The notes under the pieces are model-generated. The model had not been told where the DNA came from and made no database searches. It saw only the letters and a list, made by a program, of their open reading frames with translations. A DNA stretch of 64,000 nt from Palsa-1150 sp964531095 (GTDB taxonomy: Bacteria > Myxococcota_A > Polyangia > Polyangiales > Polyangiaceae): the NCBI GenBank assembly GCA_964531095.1, contig CAZHED010000028.1, positions 1 through 64,000 on the forward strand. The letters are read 5' to 3'. The translations under genes and the position numbers were made by a program. Positions 19,120 through 27,547 of the stretch are shown in pieces (the stretch's first letter is position 1; the number at the start of each line of letters is the position of its first letter).

Positions 19120-20361
19120 TCAGCCTTGGCAGCCGATTCGCTGAAACCAGAGCTCTGGATGCCCGTCGCGCGTGTCGACATACATCACGCCGAACTCGCG
19201 TCCGGTCCAGACCACGTCGGGATACTTGGAGGTGCCTGCGGTGCCGTTCGAGACTTGCAGATCGTGGAGGCCCCCGACACGCGCACCTTTGCCGTCGACG
19301 AAGCTCATGAATACTTGCGGGCGGTTCTCGCGCCACTGGTAGTAAACGATTCCCGCGCTCTGACCCGTCCAGGCCATATTCGGCCAGTTCGCGTCGCCGC
19401 TGTTCGGCTCTTCGACCAGGCCACCGGCCATCGCGGCGCCGCGCGAGTCGACCACGGACATGAAAATCGCGTTGTCGCTCCCGCGCATGTCTTCCCACGC
19501 GGCGAGAAATCCGGCGCCCGTTCGGATCATCCGCGGCAATGCGGCAGGCGTGCCTGCGGTGCCGCGCAGCGATGTCGGCGCCGACGGGGCGAGGCTTTGC
19601 GGATCGAGGGCCGCGAACGCAATGTCGTACGACGGACTGCCATTCGTTTGGGTCCCCTGGTCGCGCCACACGACGGCAACGGCCTGATCGTCCCCGGCGA
19701 TCCACGGCCAGCCGGCCGCGTCGGTCGACGCCAAGCGCTGGGGGCCGGTGACCTGCATGGACGATGGCGCGATGCTCGCCAGCTCCACCCCTTGGCTCCC
19801 ATCCGAGAACTGGTCCATCCAAGTGACGACAACCTCGCCGCGAGGCGCGAGAGCGAGCACCGGTCGCGACTGCTGCAACTGGGTCGCAGCCACGGCAACG
19901 CCGTCGCCCACCGGCTGGGCATCGGGCCCGAGCTTGCGGGCGTACACCACGCTGCCGGCAGAGCCCTCCTCCCATGCGACGACGTAACCAGTCGAGGTCT
20001 TGACCAGGCTGGGCAAGTCGCTTAGCGCCGACGTCGTCTGCACATCGACGGGGGAACCCATCGCCCTGCCATCGGAGGCTAGCGTGCCCGCATAGATGTC
20101 GCCGGATGCGGGATCCGGATAGACCACGACGTAGTGGTCGGTGTTCCAGGCAAACGCGAACGACTGGGCGCCCGAGCCGAACGCGACCTTCGTCTCGCTG
20201 CCGACCCGCGCGCAGGCCGACGCTCCGAACACTTGGCCGTTGCCCAGGTCGGGGCTCGGAGGCGGGCCTCCCGATCCCACCCGCAACGAACAGCTCGAAG
20301 CGACCACGGCGAAGAGGAGCGCCGGACTGACCACGCGGCGGCGAACGTACCGTGAGCTCAT
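19120..20361 (-). CDS. Lipoprotein with beta-propeller-like repeats
   Basis: A 413-residue secreted lipoprotein. The signal peptide ends at a lipobox (VVASSC) near residue 24. The mature part consists of recurrent blocks of the type V-W-x-G-x-x-F-x-V-x-Y/W (FAFAWNTDHYVVVYPD, GYVVAWEEG, FLAAWEDMRGSDNAIF, FGVMYVDTRDG), which suggest a six- or seven-bladed propeller exposed on the cell surface. No enzymatic motif is seen. It is the first gene of a leftward unit running into the holin-like pair. Confidence 0.78.
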   Translation of the reverse strand: MSSRYVRRRVVSPALLFAVVASSCSLRVGSGGPPPSPDLGNGQVFGASACARVGSETKVAFGSGAQSFAFAWNTDHYVVVYPDPASGDIYAGTLASDGRAMGSPVDVQTTSALSDLPSLVKTSTGYVVAWEEGSAGSVVYARKLGPDAQPVGDGVAVAATQLQQSRPVLALAPRGEVVVTWMDQFSDGSQGVELASIAPSSMQVTGPQRLASTDAAGWPWIAGDDQAVAVVWRDQGTQTNGSPSYDIAFAALDPQSLAPSAPTSLRGTAGTPAALPRMIRTGAGFLAAWEDMRGSDNAIFMSVVDSRGAAMAGGLVEEPNSGDANWPNMAWTGQSAGIVYYQWRENRPQVFMSFVDGKGARVGGLHDLQVSNGTAGTSKYPDVVWTGREFGVMYVDTRDGHPELWFQRIGCQG

Positions 20362-20517
20362 GTGGCGGAGCTCGGGCAAAGAGCGAGCCGCACTTCGCTG
20401 CCGCGGGGCGTGACGGATTTCCGCCGCATCCTGGACAGCTCGACCATCCAGATGGCCCATGCACGTAGCTCGGCCTCTCGCGTAGCTCGGCCTCCCGGTT
20501 GCAACCGCCGAGGTTCG

Positions 20518-21882
20518 ATGCGACTGCCCACGTGCCTTCTTCTTGTCGCCCCGATCGCCGCGGGCTGCGCCGCGCGTTCGAACGACTTGCTCGCGCCCGA
20601 TGATGGTGCCGCCGAAGGCGCCGTGCCGACCTCCATCTCTGTGCCGCTGCCGGGCGAATCGCCTGCGACGCAGCGTGGCCAACGATCCGGCACGACCACT
20701 CCTCCGGTGGCGACCGCGGGCACCGAGAGCCCCGACGCCCCGACCCCGGACATCGGGATCCCCGATGCGACGACGATGCGCGACGCCTCGGCCCCCGACG
20801 CAACGCTCGACGACGCGCCCGATGACGACGCCGCCCCCGACGCCCTACCCGGACCGGATGGGGGCCCGAACGCCAACGCCGTCGGGAGCTCCTCGGATGC
20901 CGGCCCGCCCAGTGACGTCGACGCCGCGGACGCTCCGGGCGGCGGTGAGATTCCGCTCGATTGTCCGACGGGCATGGATCACCCGACGCTGCTCCAGTGC
21001 ACGGGCCTCTACTCGGACTGGTCGTCACGCACGATCGCACCGGCCGCTCGCCCCTACGCTCCGGGCCTCGTGCTCTGGAGCGATGGCGCCGAGAAGAGCC
21101 GCTGGATCGAGCTGCCTCCTGGAAGCACCATCGACACGCGGGACATGGACGAATGGTCGTTCCCGATGGGCACGAAGATTTGGAAGGAGTTTCGGCTGGC
21201 GGGGCGGCCGGTCGAGACCCGATTCCTCTGGAAGCGCAGCACCGGCGAATGGCTTGCCACGACGTACGCCTGGTCCGCGGACGGCTCGAGCGCGACGGAG
21301 GTGACGACGGGGGTGACCAACGTGGGCGGAGGCACCTACGAGATCCCATCCCAGAAGATGTGCACCATGTGCCATCAGGGCCGCATCGACAGCGTCCTCG
21401 GCTTCGACGCCGTGAGCCTGTCGGCCCCGAGCGCGACAGGGCTGCCGATCGCGGAGCTCGTCCGCGAAGGATTGCTCACCGACCCGCCGAGTGCGCCGAT
21501 CGTCGTTCCGGGAGGGGCCACGGACTCCGCCGCGCTCGGATGGCTTCACGCGAACTGCGGCACGGCGTGCCACAATCGTTCGCCCCGAGCGCTCGCAGGT
21601 CGAACAGGGCTGTTCATGCGGCTCGACGTGGCGAGCATGGCCACCGTAGAGGCGACCGACACATGGACGACCGCGGTGGGCCAGCCTTCGAACTTCCAGC
21701 CGGCGCCAGGTGCGAACCTGCTGCTGATCGATCCGGGCAATCCGAGCGACAGCGCCGTCTACTTTCGCCCCTCGTTCCGCGACGACCAGGGACAAGGGTT
21801 CCAGATGCCGCCCATTGATACCCACGTCGTTTCGGACGCGGGTGTCGCCGCCATCGGGGCGTGGATCGAGGCGATGCGCTGA
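20518..21882 (+). CDS. Asp/Ala-rich lipoprotein with two haem-binding-like motifs
   Basis: A 454-residue lipoprotein (signal MRLPTCLLLVAPIAAGC, lipobox Cys17). Residues ~20-140 are an Asp/Pro/Ala-rich linker built of DA-x-x-PDA units. The C-terminal ~300 residues carry one standard c-haem site CTMCH (282-286) and a second, spaced motif CGTACH (347-352), as in cytochrome-like proteins of the RPYAPGLVLWSDGAEK type. It would sit on the outer face of a membrane as an electron-transfer or sensing protein. It is divergent from the propeller lipoprotein. Confidence 0.78.
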   Translation: MRLPTCLLLVAPIAAGCAARSNDLLAPDDGAAEGAVPTSISVPLPGESPATQRGQRSGTTTPPVATAGTESPDAPTPDIGIPDATTMRDASAPDATLDDAPDDDAAPDALPGPDGGPNANAVGSSSDAGPPSDVDAADAPGGGEIPLDCPTGMDHPTLLQCTGLYSDWSSRTIAPAARPYAPGLVLWSDGAEKSRWIELPPGSTIDTRDMDEWSFPMGTKIWKEFRLAGRPVETRFLWKRSTGEWLATTYAWSADGSSATEVTTGVTNVGGGTYEIPSQKMCTMCHQGRIDSVLGFDAVSLSAPSATGLPIAELVREGLLTDPPSAPIVVPGGATDSAALGWLHANCGTACHNRSPRALAGRTGLFMRLDVASMATVEATDTWTTAVGQPSNFQPAPGANLLLIDPGNPSDSAVYFRPSFRDDQGQGFQMPPIDTHVVSDAGVAAIGAWIEAMR

Positions 21883-21918
21883 CTCAATCTTCGTGCGGTC
21901 CAGTGCCTCTTTTTTTTC

Positions 21919-23454
21919 TCAAATCCCTGACGGTTCGAACGTCCTTCGGGAGCGGGGCGCCTGCGCTCGTGCCGGCGCGGGGCGGAACGCCGGAGCGCTC
22001 GGAGCGGTGGCCGGGCTCGGGGTGGGGGGGATCGAGGGGGTCTCGACGAGCCGGGCGCTGGCGCTCGGGGGAGCCAGGGCGATCGGCGCCAGTGTCCCGG
22101 CCGAGGCCGTCGCGACGAGCCCCGTGCCTTTCGTATGCGAGCTCATTGCGGCCGCCAGTGCAACGGTTGCAGCGATCCCGATCGGCAAACCGACGACCGC
22201 GGCAGCCACCCAGGGCTGTCGCCACCACCGGCGCGAGCGTGGTGCGGGCGTCGCGGGACGTGCCGTCGGGGCTTCGCGCAAGCGAAGGTCGCGCTCCGTC
22301 GGCCCCGGGCTCTCGGGCGTCACGATGACTCCCTGCTGTTTGGCGAGGGCGGTCAAGAGATCGACCTGGGACAAAAGACGCAGGTCGAGCAACACGCGGC
22401 CAAGGAGCTTGCCGCTCCTCCGCTGCTCGGTGAGCGCGCGCTGCAGATCGGTCGGCGTGAGCAGCCCCTCGGCGATTAGGATCTCACCGAGCTTGCCCCG
22501 CCCGCGCGGCGCGTCGGCTACCGCTTCGGCGATGCTCAGCTTGGGACCGAACGGCTCGAGCGCTTGCCCCAGCTGGCGCATGTTCTGGAAGCGCTGCTGC
22601 GGGTCGCGTTGAAGGGCACCCATGACGACGCGCGCGAGATCGCGCGGCAAGTCCGGCCGAAGCTCCGTGGGCCAGGGAACCGGTTCGGAGACCACTTTGG
22701 CGATGACCGCCGTCGGCGGGCCGATGAACGGCGTCCGCCCGGTGAGGAGCTCGAACAGGATCGAGCCGAGCGACCACACGTCACTTCGGGCGTCGGCGGT
22801 GCAGGCGGCACGGAGCTGCTCCGGAGCGGCATAGTAGGGCGTACCGAAGTACTCGTGCGAAGGCGTCAGCCGGGCGTCCTCGCTCTCGGTCTTGGAGATG
22901 CCGAAGTCGAGAACCTTCACGACGCGCCGTCCGTGCTCGCCGACGCGGCACACGAAAAGGTTCGACGGCTTGAGGTCGCGGTGCACGATGCCGAGGGCGT
23001 GGGCCTCGGACATCGCTTCGGTCACCTGCTGCACGATGTCGACGGCATCCTCGACGGGCATCGGACCGGTTGCTTCGAGCTCCGCGTCGAGGTCCCTGCC
23101 CTCGAGAAACTCGAGGACGATGTACGGTAGGCCGTTCGCCAATACGTCGACATCGATGACGCGCGCGGTGTGAATCGACTGGAGCTGCGCCGCGGCGCGG
23201 GCCTCCCGCTCGAAGCGCGCAACGACCGTCGCGAATTCAGGGAGGTCGGGGCGCAGGACTTTGATCGCCACGCGCTGATGAAGGCGCAGGTGCGTCGCTT
23301 CATAGACGACCCCCATCCCGCCTTCGCCGATCAGGCCCACAAGGGCGTACTTGCCCGCGATGGTATCCCCCGGCCGCGGGAGCGCGGGGACAGCGCGCAT
23401 GCGCGGCCGCGACCGCTCGTTCGCGTCGAAAGCATGTCGGGGGACATTGACCAT
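21919..23454 (-). CDS. Ser/Thr protein kinase with MshEN-like domain and membrane anchor
   Basis: A 511-residue kinase. Residues 35-300 hold the full Hanks kinase fold: GEGGMGVVYE loop, Lys65 (VAIKVL), HRDLKPSN with Asp160, DFG at 183-185 and GTPYYAAPEQ. Residues ~320-375 (KLGEILIAEGLL..., LLGRVLLDLRLL...) form two repeats of the kind seen in MshEN/T2SSE_N domains, some of which bind cyclic di-GMP. A membrane span follows (415-437), then a Pro/Ala-rich tail outside. It is the last gene of the leftward unit with pspA and a cyclase-like protein. A later start at ATG 23400 is possible. Confidence 0.9.
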   Translation of the reverse strand: MVNVPRHAFDANERSRPRMRAVPALPRPGDTIAGKYALVGLIGEGGMGVVYEATHLRLHQRVAIKVLRPDLPEFATVVARFEREARAAAQLQSIHTARVIDVDVLANGLPYIVLEFLEGRDLDAELEATGPMPVEDAVDIVQQVTEAMSEAHALGIVHRDLKPSNLFVCRVGEHGRRVVKVLDFGISKTESEDARLTPSHEYFGTPYYAAPEQLRAACTADARSDVWSLGSILFELLTGRTPFIGPPTAVIAKVVSEPVPWPTELRPDLPRDLARVVMGALQRDPQQRFQNMRQLGQALEPFGPKLSIAEAVADAPRGRGKLGEILIAEGLLTPTDLQRALTEQRRSGKLLGRVLLDLRLLSQVDLLTALAKQQGVIVTPESPGPTERDLRLREAPTARPATPAPRSRRWWRQPWVAAAVVGLPIGIAATVALAAAMSSHTKGTGLVATASAGTLAPIALAPPSASARLVETPSIPPTPSPATAPSAPAFRPAPARAQAPRSRRTFEPSGI

Positions 23455-23513
23455 CTGCCACGAGAGAACGGCAGACGGCCGCGACGCATTAGCGCGCAGC
23501 CACTCCCCGGCCG

Positions 23514-24452
23514 TCAGACCCCCGAAACGCTCTCCCGCAGGGCGGTGGCGGCGTCCCAATGGCCCGCGCCAGCATAGAGCTTGGCCAGGAGCGCGATGCA
23601 CGCGCTGGTGGCCTTCGCATCGTGCGCCTCGCGCGCTCTGGCCAACGCGTCGAGCGCCTCGAACAACGCCTCCTCGGCACGCCCTGCGATCGACAGCGCA
23701 AGCGCGAGCGCAAGCGACGCCCGACAGCGCACCGACAGGGGGCTACCCTCTGCGTGTGCGCGCGCCCGCCTCAGCACGGCGAGGGAGTCGAGCACCGCGG
23801 CGCTTTCCGCCCCGTGGGTGAGTGTGCGAACCCTCGCTGCCAAAGCCTCCTGAGGGGCAGCGAACGACCGATCGGGAGGAAGCTTCGATTCCAGGTGGAC
23901 CGGCGGCGCGCCGAGAAGATCCGTCGACTCGGGCTTTTCCGGAGCAACCTTGTCGTCGGGCGCTCGCTTCCAGGGCTGTTCGAGGTCCAGCCGCCAGCCG
24001 CGCACGCTTTCGGTCACGTCGGCTGACGCGCGCGCACCCAGGAGCGACAGCCGCCCCGCCCGCAGGGCCCGGACGCCGCCGTCGACAAGCACCTCGCCCG
24101 ATCGGGCAATTTCCGCCAGCAACGCGGCCGACAGGAGCGCCGGGCCCCAGCCGAGAATCCCCTGCCCGTCGGGCGACAGCGACTCGAGCTCCCCCTCGGC
24201 CAAACCGCACGCCCAGGCGCGTTCAGGCGACAGCGCCTCGTCGCCCACGCTGGCCGCGAACGTCACCGCGTCTTCGATCGAGTCGATGTCCCACCCCAAC
24301 GCGAGCCCCGCGGCGCTCCACGCGACCAGAGAGCCGCCCACCCCTTCGCCGCGCACACACAGCGACCGCGCGCGGTCGAGGTAGCTGCCCTCGGGACCGG
24401 GGATCATGCCCGCGGGCGACATCCGGAACGCGACGACGATGCTGCGGGACAC
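23514..24452 (-). CDS. Degenerate class III nucleotide-cyclase-like domain plus helical repeats, hypothetical
   Basis: A 312-residue cytoplasmic protein starting at GTG 24452. Residues ~5-145 follow the outline of a class III cyclase homology domain: a first strand (SIVVAFRM), a GEGVGGSLVAW segment where the family has KxxGDGxxAxF, an alpha-helix, then WACGLAEGELESLS and GWGPALLSAALLAEIARSGE, matching the family's GEVVxG...GxxVNxAARLE stretch. The metal-binding Asp residues are absent, so it should be inactive. Residues ~205-310 look like TPR-type helices. It lies 22 nt after pspA and 60 nt before the kinase gene. The cyclase relation is my reading and needs a profile search. Confidence 0.7.
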   Translation of the reverse strand: MSRSIVVAFRMSPAGMIPGPEGSYLDRARSLCVRGEGVGGSLVAWSAAGLALGWDIDSIEDAVTFAASVGDEALSPERAWACGLAEGELESLSPDGQGILGWGPALLSAALLAEIARSGEVLVDGGVRALRAGRLSLLGARASADVTESVRGWRLDLEQPWKRAPDDKVAPEKPESTDLLGAPPVHLESKLPPDRSFAAPQEALAARVRTLTHGAESAAVLDSLAVLRRARAHAEGSPLSVRCRASLALALALSIAGRAEEALFEALDALARAREAHDAKATSACIALLAKLYAGAGHWDAATALRESVSGV

Positions 24453-24474
24453 GGCCGTCGCTCCCCGAGTCGGC

Positions 24475-25182
24475 TCAGACGCGAATCCGCTTCTTCAGCG
24501 CGGCCAGATCGTCTTCCACGTCACTGCTCGCGCCGGTCCCCCCTCCGACGTGCCGCTCCAGATCGCGAAATTTGGCCTCGATGTCTTGACCTTTTTCGCG
24601 CCCGCCCAGCGCGTCTTCGACCTCTGCCATGGCGGCGCCTTCGGCTTCGCGTCCTTCGATCTTCTCCTCCATGCGGCGGAAGTTGTCGAACGCGCTCGTT
24701 CCCCCTCGGGCGCCGAGTTGCTCCGACCCCGACGCGGTCGCGCGAGCCTGCTGCGCACGGGCCACGATGGTCGGCTTTCGAAGTTTCAGCTCGGCGAGCT
24801 TTTGCTTCATCCGCTCGAGATCATCCTTCATCCGCACCGACGCGTTGAGCTGCTCGATGCGCACCTTATCGGCCATTTCGAGCTCGGCCGCGCGCAGCTT
24901 CTTCTGTTTGAGGGCCTCGCGGGCGAGGGCCTCGTCGCCGCTCTTCAGGGCGAGCTCGGCGCGCTTGTCCCATCGGGAGACGTCCGCTTGCAGGTCGTCA
25001 CACTTCTTTCGGAGCTGCTTCTCGGCCGCGACCGCCTGGACGACCTCTTGGTGGCCGGCTTTGATCTGCTCGTCCATCTCGTCGAGGTTGAGGTCGACGA
25101 GCTTGCGTTCGTCCTCCGCTTTGTCGAGCAGGGCGTTGAGGTTGCTCTGAATGACCTTGCCCATCCGATCGAAGATGCCCAT
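24475..25182 (-). CDS. pspA: PspA/IM30 family membrane-stress protein
   Basis: A 235-residue ESCRT-III-like protein that coats stressed membranes. The start MGIFDRMGKVIQSNLNALLD is the family's membrane-binding amphipathic helix, followed by the long coiled coil (ALAREALKQKK, NASVRMKDDLERMKQKLAEL) and a short C-terminal region ending DVEDDLAALKKRIRV. ATG 25182 begins the leftward three-gene unit pspA, cyclase-like, kinase. No PspF-type activator or PspBC is visible nearby, so regulation may run through the kinase. Confidence 0.95.
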   Translation of the reverse strand: MGIFDRMGKVIQSNLNALLDKAEDERKLVDLNLDEMDEQIKAGHQEVVQAVAAEKQLRKKCDDLQADVSRWDKRAELALKSGDEALAREALKQKKLRAAELEMADKVRIEQLNASVRMKDDLERMKQKLAELKLRKPTIVARAQQARATASGSEQLGARGGTSAFDNFRRMEEKIEGREAEGAAMAEVEDALGGREKGQDIEAKFRDLERHVGGGTGASSDVEDDLAALKKRIRV

Positions 25183-25348
25183 GGCTCGCGAGGCCTCGTG
25201 GGGAGCGAATCTAACACGCCCGGTCGGAGGCCGCCCGAGCGCGCCTCGTTGAACCGGTTTGTCGCGAACGGCTCCGAACGCGCGGTATCCTCACGTGCTC
25301 TGCCTCTGCCGTCGGAGGCGGGGGTCAGCACCGTAGGAGGCGTACGCA

Positions 25349-25525
25349 ATGCCCATTTGCAAGCAATGCGGAGAAGAGGTCGGCGAGCTCGTGACCGTCA
25401 AAGTCGCGGGCAAGGCGAAGAAGCTCTGCGAAGACTGCGCCGACCGCCAGCGCGAGCAAGCCGAGGTCGCCGAGCAGAGCGAAGCGGTCGTTCAGAACAT
25501 GATGGGCTTCAAAGGAAGACGATAG
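25349..25525 (+). CDS. Small zinc-ribbon protein
   Basis: A 58-residue protein too short for most gene callers. It has two CxxC pairs (Cys4/Cys7 and Cys27/Cys30) about 20 residues apart, the spacing of a one-zinc ribbon, and a helical tail (QREQAEVAEQSEAVVQNMMG) that may bind a partner. AGGAGG sits eight bases ahead of ATG 25349, so translation is well supported. The function is unknown; nucleic-acid or protein binding is the likely role for such ribbons. It is divergent from pspA and ends next to the minisatellite. Confidence 0.8.
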   Translation: MPICKQCGEEVGELVTVKVAGKAKKLCEDCADRQREQAEVAEQSEAVVQNMMGFKGRR

Positions 25526-26066
25526 TGGTCTCGTGAAAACCCGCGACCCGTCCTCGTCTGGGGGGCGCCAGTTCCCACGGTGGGGAAAGGACGCCTCACT
25601 GTCGGGCGTTCCGTCCTCACCGTCGGGCGCCGCGTCCCCACCGTCGGGCACCGCGTCCCCACCGTCGGCCGCCGCGTCCTCATCGCCGGCCGCCGCGTCC
25701 TCATCGCCGGGCGCCGTGTCCTCATGGCCGGGCGCCGCCTCCTCACCGTGAGGCGCCGCCTCCTCACCACGAGGCGGCGGCGCCGAATGCGGGGGCGTGG
25801 CCGCCTCGTGACGAGGCGACGTCGCCGAAGCACCAAAACCGCCGTCCCACGGTGAGAAGGCGCCGCTTCGACGAGATCGGACGCTTTCTGGGGTCGGGGC
25901 GCCGCGTTCCTGTGTCGAGGCGCCGTCGCCTCGTGGTGAGCAGGCGCCGCCTCATGATGAGGAGCCACCGCCACGACCTGAGCGGGCCGCCTCTCGCGAC
26001 GAGCACTCCCCCGCGAGCACAAGCACTTGCACCGCGAGCGCAAGCGCCTGCCCGGGCTGTCGAGAG
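25526..26066. repeat. 21-bp degenerate minisatellite
   Basis: From about 25577 to 26060 the sequence advances in 21-bp steps. The best copies are at 25598-25765 (units such as ACCGTCGGGCGCCGCGTCC plus two bases), with a GGCGCC core in nearly every unit. Further right the units drift (GAGGCGCCGTCGCCTCGTGG..., GAGCAGGCGCCGCCTCATGA...) but keep the 21-bp phase, with one 20-bp unit near 25834-25853. About 23 units in all. Both strands stay open in some frames as 7-residue repeats, yet no start, ribosome site or codon bias supports a gene. There are no spacers, so it is not CRISPR. Confidence 0.8.
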
Positions 26067-27476
26067 TCACTTGTTGAGCAGGTGAACCGACTGTCCGAGG
26101 CCGTGCAACGCCGCTTCCATCATCGCCTCTCCGAGCGTCGGATGCGGATGGACGGTCAACGCGACGTCTTCGAGGAATGCGTGCATCTCGAGCGCGAGCG
26201 CCGCCTCGCTGACGAGATCCGTCGCCGACGGACCGACGATCTGAAAGCCCAGGATCTCGTGCGTGGCCTTGTTGGCGACGACTTTGACGAACCCGTCGGT
26301 CTCGCTGACGGCCATCGCGCGCCCGAGGACGCTGAAGGGGAACTTTCCGACGCGCACGTCGATTCCTTTCTCTTTCGCCTGCTGCTCGCCCAACCCCACG
26401 GTCGCGATCTCGGGATCCGTGAAGATCGCGGTTGGAATGGCCACCCAGTCCTTGGCCGTCTTGTGACCGGCGATCACCTCCGCCACGACCTCTCCCTCTT
26501 TGCTCGCCTTGTGCGCGAGCATCGGGACGCTCGAACAGTCGCCAACGGCGTAAATGCCGGGCACGTTGGTCGCCCCGACCGAATCGGTGGGAACGAACCC
26601 CTTCTCCACCTTCACGCCGAGCTCCTCGAGGCCGATGCCGGCCCCATTCGGGCGCATCCCGACCGCGACGAGCACCACGTCGGTCACGACCGTCTCGCTC
26701 TTTCCGGCGATCTCGAGCCGCACGGCGACCGACCCGTCCTTTTGATACTCGTAGCCGAGGGCCTTGGCCCCTTTGAGAATCTTGGCGCCATGCTTGACGT
26801 ACGCCCGCTCGACGACCGCTGCGACGTCGGCGTCGACCCCATTCAGGAGGTTCGGCAGCGCCTCGACCACGGTGATCTCGGAGCCGAGCCGCTGGTAGGC
26901 ACCGCCGAGCTCCATGCCGATGATGCCTCCGCCGATGACCAGCAAGCGCTTCGGGATCTCTCGCAGGCTCACGGCTTCTTTGGCGCCGATGATCTTCTTG
27001 CCGTCGAACTTGAAGCTCGGGATCTCGATGGTCGACGATCCGGTCGCGATGACGATTGCCTTGAGCGCCTCGACCGTTTCGGTCGTCCCCTCCCGCGTCT
27101 TGATGCTCACCGTCTTCGGACCGGTGACGCGCGCGTCGCCGTAGACAAGCTCGACCCCGTTGCCGCGGAAGAGAGTCCGGATTCCGCCGGTGAGCTTCTT
27201 GACGATGCCCTCTTTCCAGTCTTGCAGCTTGTTCGCGTCGATGCGCGGGTTGTCGACGAACAGGCCGTACGCCTGGCCCGCCTTGACCTTGTCGAACGTA
27301 TGGCTCGTCGCGATGACCGCCTTGCTCGGCACGCAGCCCCAGTTCAGGCACACGCCGCCCACTTCCTCTCGCTCGATGCAGAGCACCGTGAGCTTCAGTT
27401 GCGCAAGGCGGATCGCGCAGGGATACCCGCCGGGGCCGCCGCCGATGACGATGGCGTCGTAGGTTTTGTTGGCCAT
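26067..27476 (-). CDS. lpdA: Dihydrolipoyl dehydrogenase (E3)
   Basis: A 469-residue flavoprotein that reoxidises the lipoyl arm of 2-oxoacid dehydrogenase complexes. It shows the N-terminal FAD motif (GGGPGGYPCAIRLA), the redox disulfide CLNWGCVPSK, the NAD-binding GGGIIGMELG, the second FAD motif YAVGDCSSVPML and the C-terminal His-Glu dyad region HPHPTLGEAMMEA. All catalytic elements are intact. It follows the E1-alpha gene by 71 nt on the same strand and ends next to the minisatellite. Confidence 0.97.
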   Translation of the reverse strand: MANKTYDAIVIGGGPGGYPCAIRLAQLKLTVLCIEREEVGGVCLNWGCVPSKAVIATSHTFDKVKAGQAYGLFVDNPRIDANKLQDWKEGIVKKLTGGIRTLFRGNGVELVYGDARVTGPKTVSIKTREGTTETVEALKAIVIATGSSTIEIPSFKFDGKKIIGAKEAVSLREIPKRLLVIGGGIIGMELGGAYQRLGSEITVVEALPNLLNGVDADVAAVVERAYVKHGAKILKGAKALGYEYQKDGSVAVRLEIAGKSETVVTDVVLVAVGMRPNGAGIGLEELGVKVEKGFVPTDSVGATNVPGIYAVGDCSSVPMLAHKASKEGEVVAEVIAGHKTAKDWVAIPTAIFTDPEIATVGLGEQQAKEKGIDVRVGKFPFSVLGRAMAVSETDGFVKVVANKATHEILGFQIVGPSATDLVSEAALALEMHAFLEDVALTVHPHPTLGEAMMEAALHGLGQSVHLLNK

Positions 27477-27547
27477 GCTCTTCCTCTCGCCAATCTCCGT
27501 AGGTTACGTCGGCTGCGGCCGCTCATTGGGCCGCGCAGACCCACTCC

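Noticed and set aside
25577..26060. The 21-bp repeats as a CRISPR array or as a 7-residue repeat protein
   Set aside because: There are no spacers between units; the frame is broken by a 20-bp unit and there is no ribosome site or start supporting translation.
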